DNA from: Lentimicrobiaceae bacterium
GTDB taxonomy: Bacteria; Bacteroidota; Bacteroidia; Bacteroidales; Lentimicrobiaceae
DNA: 64,000 nucleotides
Reading direction: 5' to 3'
Assembly: GCA_020636745.1 (NCBI GenBank)
Contig: JACJXH010000003.1
Span: 248,001-312,000 of the forward strand
Numbering within the stretch: the stretch's first letter is position 1; every line of letters begins with the position of its first letter. Under the pieces are notes generated by a model. That model saw only the letters and a list, made by a program, of their open reading frames with translations, was not told the origin of the DNA and did no database searches. Below are positions 51,370 through 60,312 of this stretch, piece after piece. The position numbers were made by a program, and so were the translations under genes.

Positions 51370-52622
51370 TATTCTTTCGGTTTAGGTTTTGAATTTCGCC
51401 GCTTAGCTTTAAAAGGTTTGCGTACTGATTTCTTTCTTGCAGCAGAAGGATTATATGAAGGACCTTCACCTAAAGCCTCCGGCGGCATTTGCTTTCTTAT
51501 TTCATACCCAATCAGTTTTTCAATCTTTGAAAACTCTGCTTGTTCCAGTTCGTTGATAAAAGTAATGGCAATGCCTGTTTGTTCGGCTCTGGCTGTGCGT
51601 CCAACACGGTGAACATAATCTTCAGCATCACGAGGCACATCATAATTTATAACCAAACTGATATTCTCAATATCAATACCTCTTGATATAACATCTGTTG
51701 CAACCAACATTTGCAACTGCCTGTTTTTAAATTTAAGAAGTACCTTTTCCCTTTCGGTCTGTTCAAGGTCAGAAGAGATGTCGGCAACCTGAAAACCCTC
51801 CTCTTTCAATTCACGAGCAATTGATTTAACTTTTGATTTTCTTGAAGCAAAAACAATAATGCTTGGCAAATCTCGTCCTTTAACCAAACCAGCCAATAGT
51901 TTTGTTTTTTGACTATCATATGCCATGTAAGCCACTTGCAAAATACCTTCGGCCGGTTTTGAGAGTGCAATATTAACTTCAACAGGGTTCTGAAGTATAC
52001 GTTTGCTCATTTCACGAATCCGGGGTGGCATGGTAGCAGAGAACAACAAAGTATTTCTGTTCTTAGGCAAATAACTGATAATCTTCATAATATCATCAAA
52101 AAATCCCATATCGAGCATTCGATCAGCTTCATCCAAAACAAGATGCTGAAGCTGCTGTACCAACCCAATATCCATATTCAGAAATGAAATAAGCTTTCCG
52201 GGTGTTGCAACAACAATATCAACACCTTGTGATAAAGCCTTTCGCTGTTGTTCCCACTCCTTTCCATCAGTGCCACCATAAACTGGCAGTGAACTAATAT
52301 TTAAAAAATAGCTAAATCCTTCGAGTTGCTGAGCAATCTGAATAGCTAATTCGCGGGTAGGTGCAATAATAATCGTATTGATTCCTTTTACAGGAGTTTG
52401 AACAATACGATGGAGAATGGGCAAAAGATAAGCAGCTGTTTTACCGGTACCGGTTTGGGCACATCCAATTACATCGTGCCCTGCCATAATATGGGGAATA
52501 ATCTGAGATTGAATTGGTGTTGGAATTTCATAGCCTATAGAATCGAGCCCTTGCATAATTCCATCATCAAAGCCAAAACTGCTAAATGTTAGAGGGTCTT
52601 CAGCATTTATTTTATCAGTCAT
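51369..52622 (-). CDS. DEAD-box RNA helicase (RhlE-like)
   Basis: This 417-residue helicase has the Q motif (FGFDDGIMQGLDSIGYEIPTPIQ, partly), Walker A AQTGTGKT, the DEAD box (LVLDEADRMLDMGFF), SAT (FSATMPPRI) and motif VI (HRVGRTARAEQ). A basic tail (KKSVRKPFKAKRRNSKPK) probably binds RNA. It likely acts in ribosome assembly or mRNA turnover, as RhlE does. The -7 element lies 48 bases before its ATG, and the SDR gene is coupled behind it. Confidence 0.92.
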   Translation of the reverse strand: MTDKINAEDPLTFSSFGFDDGIMQGLDSIGYEIPTPIQSQIIPHIMAGHDVIGCAQTGTGKTAAYLLPILHRIVQTPVKGINTIIIAPTRELAIQIAQQLEGFSYFLNISSLPVYGGTDGKEWEQQRKALSQGVDIVVATPGKLISFLNMDIGLVQQLQHLVLDEADRMLDMGFFDDIMKIISYLPKNRNTLLFSATMPPRIREMSKRILQNPVEVNIALSKPAEGILQVAYMAYDSQKTKLLAGLVKGRDLPSIIVFASRKSKVKSIARELKEEGFQVADISSDLEQTEREKVLLKFKNRQLQMLVATDVISRGIDIENISLVINYDVPRDAEDYVHRVGRTARAEQTGIAITFINELEQAEFSKIEKLIGYEIRKQMPPEALGEGPSYNPSAARKKSVRKPFKAKRRNSKPKPKE

Positions 52623-52669
52623 AAAAACGTGGATTTCTTAGCAAAGAAAAATAAATGCTAAGCTGTTTT

Positions 52670-52677
52670 CAAAGGTA
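52670..52677 (-). promoter_or_regulatory. -7 element before the DEAD-box helicase
   Basis: On the minus strand this reads TACCTTTG, 48 bases before the ATG at 52622. No ideally spaced -33 TTG is seen. Confidence 0.45.
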
Positions 52678-52773
52678 CAAAATATTATGATAGCCGGCCT
52701 TACAATACCAAAGAGCTAATGTTCAATCAGCCTATGCAGGGCTCATGAATTTATTGAAAAGCATATATATAAA

Positions 52774-52799
52774 AAAAAGAGGTGTTACCACCTCTTTTT
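52774..52799 (-). terminator. intrinsic terminator of the small lipoprotein gene
   Basis: AAAAAGAGGTG pairs with CACCTCTTTTT around a four-base loop, with T/A runs on both sides. It lies 24 bases after the lipoprotein stop. Confidence 0.85.
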
Positions 52800-52822
52800 A
52801 AAATCGTAATAGTTGCTTCAAA

Positions 52823-53050
52823 CTATTTAACAGGAAGAGCTGCAATTGAATCAGCAATTCTCTGCTGCTCAGCAGCAACAGCATTGATTGAATCCTGAAC
52901 TCTCATAGCTTCAGCTTCAACAACTGCGATAGAGTCAGCTACTCTGATTGAATCAAGACGAGCCTGTTCAGCTTTCTGTTCAGCGCTTGGTCCGCAAGCA
53001 ACCATAGTTGCTAAACCAGCAACCAATAAAATCTGTGATAATGTTTTCAT
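52823..53050 (-). CDS. very small Lpp-like coiled-coil lipoprotein
   Basis: The 75-residue precursor has a lipobox (LATMVAC, Cys19) and a mature part of about 56 residues that is Ala/Glu-rich and helical. DSI recurs at 33, 39, 53 and 67; the last intervals are exactly 14 residues, two heptads, as in a coiled coil. The C-terminus is ALPVK, ending in lysine. Size, lipid anchor, helix and terminal lysine recall Braun's lipoprotein, which links outer membrane to peptidoglycan, though there is no evident homology. A strong promoter and terminator suggest abundant expression. No surface-export signal follows the cysteine. Confidence 0.75.
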   Translation of the reverse strand: MKTLSQILLVAGLATMVACGPSAEQKAEQARLDSIRVADSIAVVEAEAMRVQDSINAVAAEQQRIADSIAALPVK

Positions 53051-53075
53051 GTTTATGTGTTAGATTAAAACAAGG

Positions 53076-53107
53076 CAAAGATACATGAAAGCAATATTAA
53101 AAAGCAA
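53076..53107 (-). promoter_or_regulatory. -33/-7 promoter of the small lipoprotein
   Basis: On the minus strand TTG (53105-53107) and TATCTTTG (53076-53083), followed by C, are spaced by 21 bases. The -7 element is 26 bases before the ATG. Confidence 0.6.
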
Positions 53108-53330
53108 GTAATTGTGCATTTTTTTAAGATTTTTTTAATGCCTATATAATGTTGAATATCAAGGCATAAGGCAAATCATTAAAAAATATTTTTAATTTAA
53201 CCTTAAAATAGCCTTAAAAAGTAGTCCAAAAATAAGCGAATTTTAATGGATGAGCCTAAAAAACGAAAAAAAACGGCCCCTATTTTATGCAAGGTGACAG
53301 TAAAATAAAATTCACATCAAAATTTGAAAG

Positions 53331-53359
53331 TTGACAAGCCCATTATTAGTATATCTTTG
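53331..53359 (+). promoter_or_regulatory. -33/-7 promoter of rarA-kdsA
   Basis: TTG (53331-53333) and TATCTTTG (53352-53359) are spaced by 18 bases. Transcription should start near 53366-53370, which supports the ATG at 53387 over the TTG at 53378. Confidence 0.65.
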
Positions 53360-53386
53360 CACAGCACACAATAATTATTGCTAAAA

Positions 53387-54661
53387 ATGTCCAAATTACC
53401 GCCCTTAGCTGAGCAGTTGCGCCCTGATGGTTTCGACGACTATGTTGGTCAGAAGCACCTGATTGGAATGGATGGTGTACTAAGAAAAGCCATTGAATCC
53501 GGACATCTGCCCTCAATGATTTTCTGGGGCCCGCCGGGAGTAGGCAAAACCACACTTGCTTATATTATTTCGCAGAAACTGAACCGTGATTTTTTCACAC
53601 TGAGTGCCATTAATTCAGGTGTTAAAGATATCAGGGAAGTTATTGAATTGGCTGGCCGTAAAGGGTTGGGAGCAATTTTATTTATTGACGAGATACACCG
53701 ATTTAGTAAATCGCAGCAAGATTCCCTGCTGGGCGCAGTTGAAAAGGGAATTGTTACCCTGATTGGAGCCACAACCGAAAACCCTTCATTTGAAGTCATA
53801 AGTCCTTTGCTTTCGCGTTGTCAGGTTTATGTATTAAAGTCATTGACTGAAGAAGAATTGAGATTTATCATAAATAAAGCGATTCAAAAAGTCAGCACAT
53901 CAACCGGAATAAATCTTATTATTAAAGAAGATGAAGCCTTGCTGCGAATTTCAGGAGGCGATGCCAGAAAACTGTTGAATGCCATAGAAATTATTGTCGG
54001 AACATCTTCTGTCAAGGATAATAAGATAGAGATTACCAATAAGACAACCACAGAAACAATTCAGCAGAATCTCACGCTCTATGACAAAAACGGCGAACAG
54101 CATTATGACATCATCTCTGCATTTATAAAATCAATGCGCGGCAGTGATCCCAACGCTACTGTTTACTGGCTGGCCAGAATGATTGAATCTGGTGAAGATC
54201 CGCTCTTTATTGCCAGGCGTATGCTAATTCTTGCTTCCGAGGATATAGGAAATGCCAATCCAAATGCTTTGTTATTGGCCAATGCCTGTTTTGACGCTGT
54301 TCATAAAACAGGTTATCCTGAATGCCGCATAATTCTTTCGCAATGTGCCACTTATCTTGCTTGCTCGGCCAAAAGCAATGCCTCCTATATGGCAATTGAT
54401 GATGCACTTGCTCTGGTTAGAAAAAAGGGAGATTTGCCGGTTCCCTTGCAGATTAGAAATGCGCCAACCAGGTTGATGAAGAATATGGGCTACGGGAATG
54501 ATTATAAATACGCACACAGCTTTGAAGGAAATTTCACTGAGATGGAATTTTTACCTCCTGAAATCTCGGGAACCCTTCTTTATAATCCGGGAGCAAACGC
54601 ACGTGAAGAAGAGTTTCGCAACCGGTTAAAATCACTTTGGAAAAATAAATACCAATATTAA
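53387..54661 (+). CDS. rarA: replication-associated recombination protein A (RarA/MgsA)
   Basis: The 424 residues from ATG 53387 form an AAA+ ATPase of the clamp-loader type: PLAEQLRPDGFDDYVGQKHL, Walker A WGPPGVGKTTLA, Walker B LFIDEIHRF and sensor 1 (IGATTENPSFEV), followed by the RarA C-terminal part (RRMLILASEDIGNANPNALL, then ATYLACSAKSN). It acts at stalled replication forks. kdsA follows 11 bases behind on the same strand, probably in one transcript although the pathways are unrelated. Confidence 0.93.
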   Translation: MSKLPPLAEQLRPDGFDDYVGQKHLIGMDGVLRKAIESGHLPSMIFWGPPGVGKTTLAYIISQKLNRDFFTLSAINSGVKDIREVIELAGRKGLGAILFIDEIHRFSKSQQDSLLGAVEKGIVTLIGATTENPSFEVISPLLSRCQVYVLKSLTEEELRFIINKAIQKVSTSTGINLIIKEDEALLRISGGDARKLLNAIEIIVGTSSVKDNKIEITNKTTTETIQQNLTLYDKNGEQHYDIISAFIKSMRGSDPNATVYWLARMIESGEDPLFIARRMLILASEDIGNANPNALLLANACFDAVHKTGYPECRIILSQCATYLACSAKSNASYMAIDDALALVRKKGDLPVPLQIRNAPTRLMKNMGYGNDYKYAHSFEGNFTEMEFLPPEISGTLLYNPGANAREEEFRNRLKSLWKNKYQY

Positions 54662-54672
54662 TAAATTCCCCA

Positions 54673-55512
54673 ATGAACAACATTCAGCTTCCCGAAATCA
54701 GTGGTTTGAAACATTATGCCAACCGCAATTTTTTCTTAATTGCCGGCCCTTGTGTGGTTGAAAACGAATCAATGCCCCTTGAGATAGCATTAAAAATTAA
54801 CCAAATCACCACGCAACTGGAAATTCCATTCATTTTTAAAGCTTCTTATAAAAAAGCCAATCGCTCAAAATCATCCTCATTCAGCGGAATAGGTGATCAA
54901 ATAGCACTTAAAAGCATCGGCCATGTAAAATCAGCACTTGGAATACCTGTTATTACTGACATTCATTCAGTTGATGATGCTTCAATGGCCGCAGAATATG
55001 TAGATGCCCTGCAAATTCCGGCTTTCTTATGCCGGCAAAGTGATTTACTTGCAGCAGCAGCAGCCACAGGTAAATGGGTTAATATCAAAAAAGGACAATT
55101 TCTTTCTCCTGAGTCGATGAAATTTGCAGTTGAAAAGGTGAAAGACAACGGAAATAATCAAGTAATGGTTACTGATCGGGGCACGATGTTTGGCTACCAG
55201 GATTTGATTGTTGACATGAGATCCATTCCTATAATGAAAAAAATGGGAGTTCCGGTAATTCTTGACATTACCCATTCGTTGCAACAGCCTAATCAGGCAG
55301 AAGGAGTAAGCGGTGGTAATCCTGCAATGATTTCAACCATTGCCATGGCCGGAATTGCAGCTGGCGCTGATGGAATTTTCCTGGAAACTCATCCTGACCC
55401 TAAAAATGCCAAATCAGACGGAGCCAATATGCTCCCACTGCATTTGCTTGAAAAATTACTGCATGATTTGGTTATTATGAGACAGGCTTATCTCCAGACG
55501 TTAGAGCCGTAA
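54673..55512 (+). CDS. kdsA: 3-deoxy-8-phosphooctulonate synthase (Kdo-8-phosphate synthase)
   Basis: The 279-residue TIM barrel joins arabinose 5-phosphate and phosphoenolpyruvate to Kdo-8-phosphate for lipopolysaccharide. FFLIAGPCVVENESMPLEIA, FKASYKKANRSKSSSFSG, VITDIHSV, FLCRQSDLLAAAA, KKGQFLSPESM, TDRGTMFGYQDLIVDMR and DITHSLQQPN are the standard motifs. It follows rarA by 11 bases. Its presence shows that the organism makes Kdo, in line with the heptose genes at the window end. Confidence 0.95.
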   Translation: MNNIQLPEISGLKHYANRNFFLIAGPCVVENESMPLEIALKINQITTQLEIPFIFKASYKKANRSKSSSFSGIGDQIALKSIGHVKSALGIPVITDIHSVDDASMAAEYVDALQIPAFLCRQSDLLAAAAATGKWVNIKKGQFLSPESMKFAVEKVKDNGNNQVMVTDRGTMFGYQDLIVDMRSIPIMKKMGVPVILDITHSLQQPNQAEGVSGGNPAMISTIAMAGIAAGADGIFLETHPDPKNAKSDGANMLPLHLLEKLLHDLVIMRQAYLQTLEP

Positions 55513-55519
55513 TTAATAG

Positions 55520-56125
55520 TTATTCAGATACCCCCGGGAAGATAATTGCCGTGCTTATTTCTAAAAGCCTGGATGTAACAAAAAGAATACCCAAAATAGA
55601 AATACACATGATCATAACAAATGCGGGTCTCTTTAGCGCATGTGTATTCAATAGCACAGGAAGTCCTGTCCATAACAAATAAACACTGTATAGCCCGGGA
55701 ATGAGTGTCCAGGTTAATGAAGCATGAAGATTGGCTACTACATACAACATGTAAAGTGGTGTAAGAGAATATATTATCAGTTTTCCGGAACGGATAAAAT
55801 CTTTATTTGAGCCAAATTTACCGGCTAGACCATACAAGAAAATAGTAGCCAGAATAACGATAGCAACCTGGAGGATGATAAAAAAAGCAGACTGAATTAA
55901 AGGTAAAGAAAACTTGTAGGCATCAATATCCAATTCATTCTTCACGTAAAGGAAACTTCCAATGAATTGAGAAATGGCACCTGCCAATATTAGCGGAAAG
56001 GCATATGAGATAAAGACCTCTTTTAAAGAGCGTTTTTCGAGATTTATCACTTTCCATTCCCACCTGGGGAACAAAAGAATATTCCTGATTCGGCTTTGAC
56101 TTTTATTATCCATTTTCCGCTGCAT
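55520..56125 (-). CDS. Yip1-family membrane protein
   Basis: This protein of about 201 residues has an N-terminal cytoplasmic stretch (IRNILLFPRWEWKVINLE) and five hydrophobic segments (FISYAFPLILAGAISQFIGS and so on), the layout of bacterial Yip1-domain proteins. Function in bacteria is unknown. Its ATG at 56125 directly follows the stop codon of the upstream DUF4831 gene, so it is coupled to it; a second Met at 56113 could also serve. It converges with kdsA, leaving only seven bases between the stops. Confidence 0.75.
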   Translation of the reverse strand: MQRKMDNKSQSRIRNILLFPRWEWKVINLEKRSLKEVFISYAFPLILAGAISQFIGSFLYVKNELDIDAYKFSLPLIQSAFFIILQVAIVILATIFLYGLAGKFGSNKDFIRSGKLIIYSLTPLYMLYVVANLHASLTWTLIPGLYSVYLLWTGLPVLLNTHALKRPAFVMIMCISILGILFVTSRLLEISTAIIFPGVSE

Positions 56126-57307
56126 TTATTCAGAAACAGCATGCATAATAGCACCACTTTCGGGATGAAACATAACGTTTGACATATTTCCTGCCGGGAG
56201 ATAAGTAATGAGTCCCATTTGCGAAATGATCATTTCTTTTTCAGCAATTTCCATACCTCCCACCCTAAGTGACACTTCTGCCAATTCTGGAATCCGGTAA
56301 TAAAAACCATGAAGTTTTCTTGAAGCCTGTTCTCTTCTGAGAACAAAATCTTCAATGGCCTTATTGCGATTTAACGGAGTAATGATAACACTTACCGACT
56401 CTCCAACTGAACCCGATTTTTCCATTACTCCCTTATTTTTTGCAAAGCGACAAATAGTTTCCAACGTACCTTCTTTTGAAGATTCAGGCGTAACAGAAAA
56501 TGTATGCTTTTCTACTGATTTCCGCTTTATTCCTTGAAAGAGAGCAAGATATTCCTTTTCCATTTTATTTAACTGGTCTATCATAAATTCAAGGCTCTCG
56601 CGCGAATAATTAACTTCCTGATAACCTGTTATCAGGCTGAATTTACTATCTTCAATCTTATAAATCAACTCTGCAATTTCGCGAGCCTGTTGCTCGGGTG
56701 TCCGTTCTGATAAACTGCGCTTCAGAACCTTTTCTTCAATTGTGGTCGTATCAATGCTGATGCGCCGGACTACCGTGTCAATTTTTTCAATAATTACAGG
56801 TTTCAGGAGTTCTCTGAATGGTTTGATATTTTCGTCTGAGTAATCGCCTGTAAGTAAAGCACTTTTCAAATTATTACTTATATTTTTGATATCGGTAAAG
56901 CCCCCGATGTATCCCTTTTCAGACATAGTAACCAAAAGCGATCTGCTATCTTTCACTTTTTCGTCAATTTCAATAAAATAAAATTGCTCAGGATCAACCT
57001 CAGAGAATGTACTTAATTCAACATTTTCAATTTCATAAGATATTGAATTTTCAGTGATTAAATCAGATAAGCCGAGTAATTTAAAAGCATAATCGGCATA
57101 AGGACCTTTGAAGCTTTCAGTTTTTACAACATCAAAATTCACCTGAATCACACTCCGGGGCAAACTATATATTATCCCATCCTTTTCGGTTGATGGGTTA
57201 GCACCTTTAAATGGCACCACATTAATTTGGCTAAAAACCGAAAAAGAAAGGCTTAAAAAGAGCAAGAGAATGACAAAACGCTTGAGTGCGTGCCTGAATG
57301 ATTTCAT
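56126..57307 (-). CDS. DUF4831 family secreted protein
   Basis: The 393 residues start at ATG 57307 with a signal peptide (MKSFRHALKRFVILLLFLSL, cleaved near FSQ). The body (GIIYSLPRSVIQVNFDVVKT, EQQAREIAELIYKIEDSKFS, FYYRIPELAEVSLRVGGMEI) is that of DUF4831, a family largely confined to Bacteroidota. Function is unknown. A longer TTG start at 57328 is excluded because the -7 element covers it. The Yip1-like gene is coupled behind it, suggesting an envelope pair. Confidence 0.8.
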   Translation of the reverse strand: MKSFRHALKRFVILLLFLSLSFSVFSQINVVPFKGANPSTEKDGIIYSLPRSVIQVNFDVVKTESFKGPYADYAFKLLGLSDLITENSISYEIENVELSTFSEVDPEQFYFIEIDEKVKDSRSLLVTMSEKGYIGGFTDIKNISNNLKSALLTGDYSDENIKPFRELLKPVIIEKIDTVVRRISIDTTTIEEKVLKRSLSERTPEQQAREIAELIYKIEDSKFSLITGYQEVNYSRESLEFMIDQLNKMEKEYLALFQGIKRKSVEKHTFSVTPESSKEGTLETICRFAKNKGVMEKSGSVGESVSVIITPLNRNKAIEDFVLRREQASRKLHGFYYRIPELAEVSLRVGGMEIAEKEMIISQMGLITYLPAGNMSNVMFHPESGAIMHAVSE

Positions 57308-57325
57308 ATTAGCTGGTTTACGCTT

Positions 57326-57333
57326 CAAAGTTA
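57326..57333 (-). promoter_or_regulatory. -7 element before the DUF4831 gene
   Basis: On the minus strand this reads TAACTTTG, 19 bases before the ATG at 57307. It overlaps the TTG that a longest-frame call would use. Confidence 0.5.
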
Positions 57334-57514
57334 GTGAAATTTTAAATCAATGGTTGAACCACTTTAACTCTTCACAGGGATATCTTTAGAAAAAGCAAAT
57401 CTGTAATCCAGAATTAAACAACATCTAATCACTTGTTATTTAGTTATATAAAACTAAAATATCAATACTCTCAGATTAATAAAAGCATTCATTTCCATCA
57501 TTACATGCATAATT

Positions 57515-57546
57515 TTGCTCTGACAAAAAGAATATTTGTATTTTTG
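57515..57546 (+). promoter_or_regulatory. -33/-7 promoter of the DUF2061 gene
   Basis: TTG (57515-57517) and TATTTTTG (57539-57546) are spaced by 21 bases, 16 bases ahead of the first ATG at 57562. Confidence 0.55.
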
Positions 57547-57561
57547 GTAATGTAAATTACA

Positions 57562-57921
57562 ATGACTTTTATGAGCAAACAATCCAGGCCTGACAAGTAC
57601 TCCTCAACTGATAATCAAACACAACCTATTTTCCGTGACAGTCCTCAGCGAAGTCTGATAAAAGCCCTTACATATCGGGTGATGGCTTCAGGGGTTATGT
57701 TTGTTGTTTTTTTTATCATTTTCAGAAGCACAACCAAGCGTACTTTAAACGAGAGCCTGGGCGATGCAACACTTATTAGTATTATTGATTTTACGGTAAA
57801 ACTGGCAATTTATTATTTTCATGAGCGTATCTGGTCTGGCATTATCTGGGGCAGATACTGGAAAAAAAATTATTGGGTCAGAAGAGCCTGGAAACGTGCC
57901 TATCGTAAAGCTCACAAATAG
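57562..57921 (+). CDS. DUF2061 membrane protein
   Basis: The 119 residues include SLIKALTYRVMASGVMFVVF and DATLISIIDFTVKLAIYYFHERIW, the two-helix DUF2061 core, then a basic aromatic tail (WGRYWKKNYWVRRAWKRAYR). In other Bacteroidota DUF2061 occurs fused to or beside sulfate-assimilation genes; none is present here. ATG 57562 or 57571 (MSKQSRPD) may be the start. It ends at a strong bidirectional terminator shared with glutamine synthetase. Confidence 0.8.
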   Translation: MTFMSKQSRPDKYSSTDNQTQPIFRDSPQRSLIKALTYRVMASGVMFVVFFIIFRSTTKRTLNESLGDATLISIIDFTVKLAIYYFHERIWSGIIWGRYWKKNYWVRRAWKRAYRKAHK

Positions 57922-57963
57922 AAATAAGAAGTTTACTTTTTTTACTCCTGTTATTTCAGAAAA

Positions 57964-58000
57964 ATATAAAAGCCCCGGGAAACACCCGGGGCTTTTATAT
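57964..58000. terminator. bidirectional terminator
   Basis: A perfect 16-base-pair stem (ATATAAAAGCCCCGGG and its complement, 5-base loop) lies between the convergent DUF2061 and glutamine synthetase genes. Confidence 0.9.
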
Positions 58001-58018
58001 GATTATTGAATTAACTGA

Positions 58019-60208
58019 TTATCTCACAAACAGGAGTTCCCTGTATTTAGGCAATGGCCACAACTCATTGTCGACCAATAACTCAAGTTTATCGACATGA
58101 TAGCGGATTATATCAAAATACGATAGTACATCTTCCCGATAAGCAAGGGCCTGCTTTTCAACATTATCAATAGCATTGGCAATTTTTCGGGCTTCCGTCA
58201 TTTTATGAACCTCAGTGCGGATAACGGCAATATGTTCAGAAATTTCTCTGATAGTATCAAGCTGGTTTTTTGAAAGCGCTGTATAGGTTTTTGAATCAAG
58301 AACTTCTTTCAGTCCCTTTACATTTTCAATCAACTGGTTTTGATATCTGATAGCAATAGGAACAATATGGTTGATGGCCAAATCACCCATTACCCTGGAC
58401 TCAATCTGAACTTTTCGTGTATAATTTTCAAGTTTGATTTCGTAACGGGCTCGGACTTCACGTTCAGATAGCACCTGATGCTCTTCAAACAACCTGATGG
58501 CTTCCTTTCTAAGCAAACTCTTAAGAGCATGCGGGGTATCGGGTATATTTGACAAACCTCTTTTAGCTGCTTCTTTCACCCATTCTTCACTATAACTGTT
58601 TCCTTCAAACCTGATACGTTTCGACTCGGCAACGTATTTCTTAACAACCCTAAAGATTGCATCTTCTTTTTCAACGCCGTCAGCCATAAGTTTATCTGCT
58701 TCCTGTCTGAATTTGCGAAGTTGATCAGCAACAATCAGATTAAGAGCTATCATAGGTTTAGCGCAGCTGGAAGTTGAACCAACAGCTCTGAATTCAAATT
58801 TATTGCCTGTAAAAGCAAAAGGAGATGTTCTGTTACGGTCAGTATTATCAAGCAGAATTTCAGGAATTTTAGGAATATTGATGTTCATTCCTTTTCCGCT
58901 TGTTTTCCTTTTAAGGGAAGCTTTATCAAGTTTTTCAATCTGGTCGAGAGTATCGCTTAATTGAGAGCCGATAAAGGCTGAAATAATAGCAGGAGGAGCC
59001 TCATGGCCACCCAGTCTGAGATCATTACCAGCCGAAGCTATATATGCTCTTAACAAATCGGCATGAGTGTCAAGGGCTTTGAGAATACTCGAGAGAAAAA
59101 CAAGAAATTGCAGATTTGCCTGTGGAGTTTTACCAGGCGACAAGAGATTTTCGCCTGTATTAGTACTCATTGACCAGTTATTGTGCTTCCCTGAGCCATT
59201 TACACCTGCGTAAGGCTTTTCGTGCAGTAATACGGTATAACCATGACGTTTACCAACTTTTTCGAGCAAATGCATAATCAGCTGATTGTGATCAACGGCA
59301 ACATTTACTTCCTCATAAACAGGAGCACATTCAAATTGATTGGGGGCAACTTCATTGTGCCGGGTTCTTACAGGAATTCCCAAACGATGTGCTTCATATT
59401 CAAATTCACGCATAAATTCAATCACTTTTTCAGGAATAATACCAAAATAGTGATCAGATAACTGTTGATCTTTTGCACTTGAATGACCAAACAATGTCCG
59501 ACCTGAAAGTGATAAATCAGGTCTGGCATTATATAAGGCGGTGTCAACCAGAAAATACTCCTGTTCCCATCCCAGTGTAGCAAAAACTCTTTTTACATTT
59601 TCATCAAAATACTGACATACCGCTGTAGCTTCGCGGTCAAGCGAACTGGAAGCTTTGAGCAGAGGTGTTTTATAATCAAGAGCTTCTCCTGTATAAGAAA
59701 CAAAAATGGTAGGAATACAAAGTGTGCGATCCATTATAAACGCAGGAGAAGTGGGATCCCAGGCAGTATATCCCCTGGCCTCGAAAGTATTGCGAATTCC
59801 GCCGCTGGGGAAACTCGAAGCGTCAGGTTCCTGTTGGATTAATTCATTCGCATTAAAAGCTTCAATTGCATGTCCGTCGCCTGTTGGAAAAACAAAAGCA
59901 TCATGTTTCTCTGCGGTTGAGCCAGTTAACGGATGAAACCAATGGGTAAAGTGTGTGGCTCCCTTGCTTAGCGCCCACGATTTCATAGCTGAAGCTACCT
60001 GATCGGCTATTAATCTATCAATTTTTACGCCCATTTCGGCGGCATGCACTACAGAATTGAAAGCCTCTCTAGACATGTATTCACGCATAACTGACTGATT
60101 AAATGCCAGTTCACCGTAATAATCGGATATCCTATCCGGATAAACAGGCAATTGCCTTCGCGGACGTGCCATTGCCATTTCAAGCGCCTTAAATCTGATG
60201 TTGCTCAT
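58019..60208 (-). CDS. glnN: glutamine synthetase type III
   Basis: The 729 residues from ATG 60208 are typical for GSIII, which is much longer than GSI. Motifs include SKGATHFTHWFHPLTGSTAEKHD (partly), EQEYFLVD, RHNEVAPNQFECAP, LHEKPYAGVNGSGKHNNWS and NRTSPFAFTGNKFEFRAVG. It makes glutamine from glutamate, ammonia and ATP as dodecamers in the cytoplasm. I start at MSNIRFKALEMA; an upstream TTG-type extension is not needed. No PII or glutamate synthase gene is adjacent. Confidence 0.95.
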   Translation of the reverse strand: MSNIRFKALEMAMARPRRQLPVYPDRISDYYGELAFNQSVMREYMSREAFNSVVHAAEMGVKIDRLIADQVASAMKSWALSKGATHFTHWFHPLTGSTAEKHDAFVFPTGDGHAIEAFNANELIQQEPDASSFPSGGIRNTFEARGYTAWDPTSPAFIMDRTLCIPTIFVSYTGEALDYKTPLLKASSSLDREATAVCQYFDENVKRVFATLGWEQEYFLVDTALYNARPDLSLSGRTLFGHSSAKDQQLSDHYFGIIPEKVIEFMREFEYEAHRLGIPVRTRHNEVAPNQFECAPVYEEVNVAVDHNQLIMHLLEKVGKRHGYTVLLHEKPYAGVNGSGKHNNWSMSTNTGENLLSPGKTPQANLQFLVFLSSILKALDTHADLLRAYIASAGNDLRLGGHEAPPAIISAFIGSQLSDTLDQIEKLDKASLKRKTSGKGMNINIPKIPEILLDNTDRNRTSPFAFTGNKFEFRAVGSTSSCAKPMIALNLIVADQLRKFRQEADKLMADGVEKEDAIFRVVKKYVAESKRIRFEGNSYSEEWVKEAAKRGLSNIPDTPHALKSLLRKEAIRLFEEHQVLSEREVRARYEIKLENYTRKVQIESRVMGDLAINHIVPIAIRYQNQLIENVKGLKEVLDSKTYTALSKNQLDTIREISEHIAVIRTEVHKMTEARKIANAIDNVEKQALAYREDVLSYFDIIRYHVDKLELLVDNELWPLPKYRELLFVR

Positions 60209-60238
60209 GAGTAATAGTGTTAAATGAAACAATGATTG

Positions 60239-60279
60239 AAAACAAACTGCAAGTATTTTTGTTGATTGCAGCTTGTTTT
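60239..60279 (-). terminator. terminator candidate of the symporter operon
   Basis: AACAAACTGCAA and TTGCAGCTTGTT nearly pair around a 12-base loop, with one mismatch, about 35 bases after the symporter stop. On the minus strand the 3' arm ends TTTGTTTT. It probably separates the heptose/symporter unit from glnN. Confidence 0.45.
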
Positions 60280-60312
60280 CTTTTCATTTCTTTAAAACCT
60301 TTAGTGTGTGAA

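Larger units (their letters stand above)
53051..53386. other. divergent intergenic region
   Basis: About 330 AT-rich bases between the small lipoprotein gene and rarA, holding the promoter of each. The centre (about 53110-53320) has A/T runs but no hairpin, gene or RNA I recognise. Confidence 0.45.
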
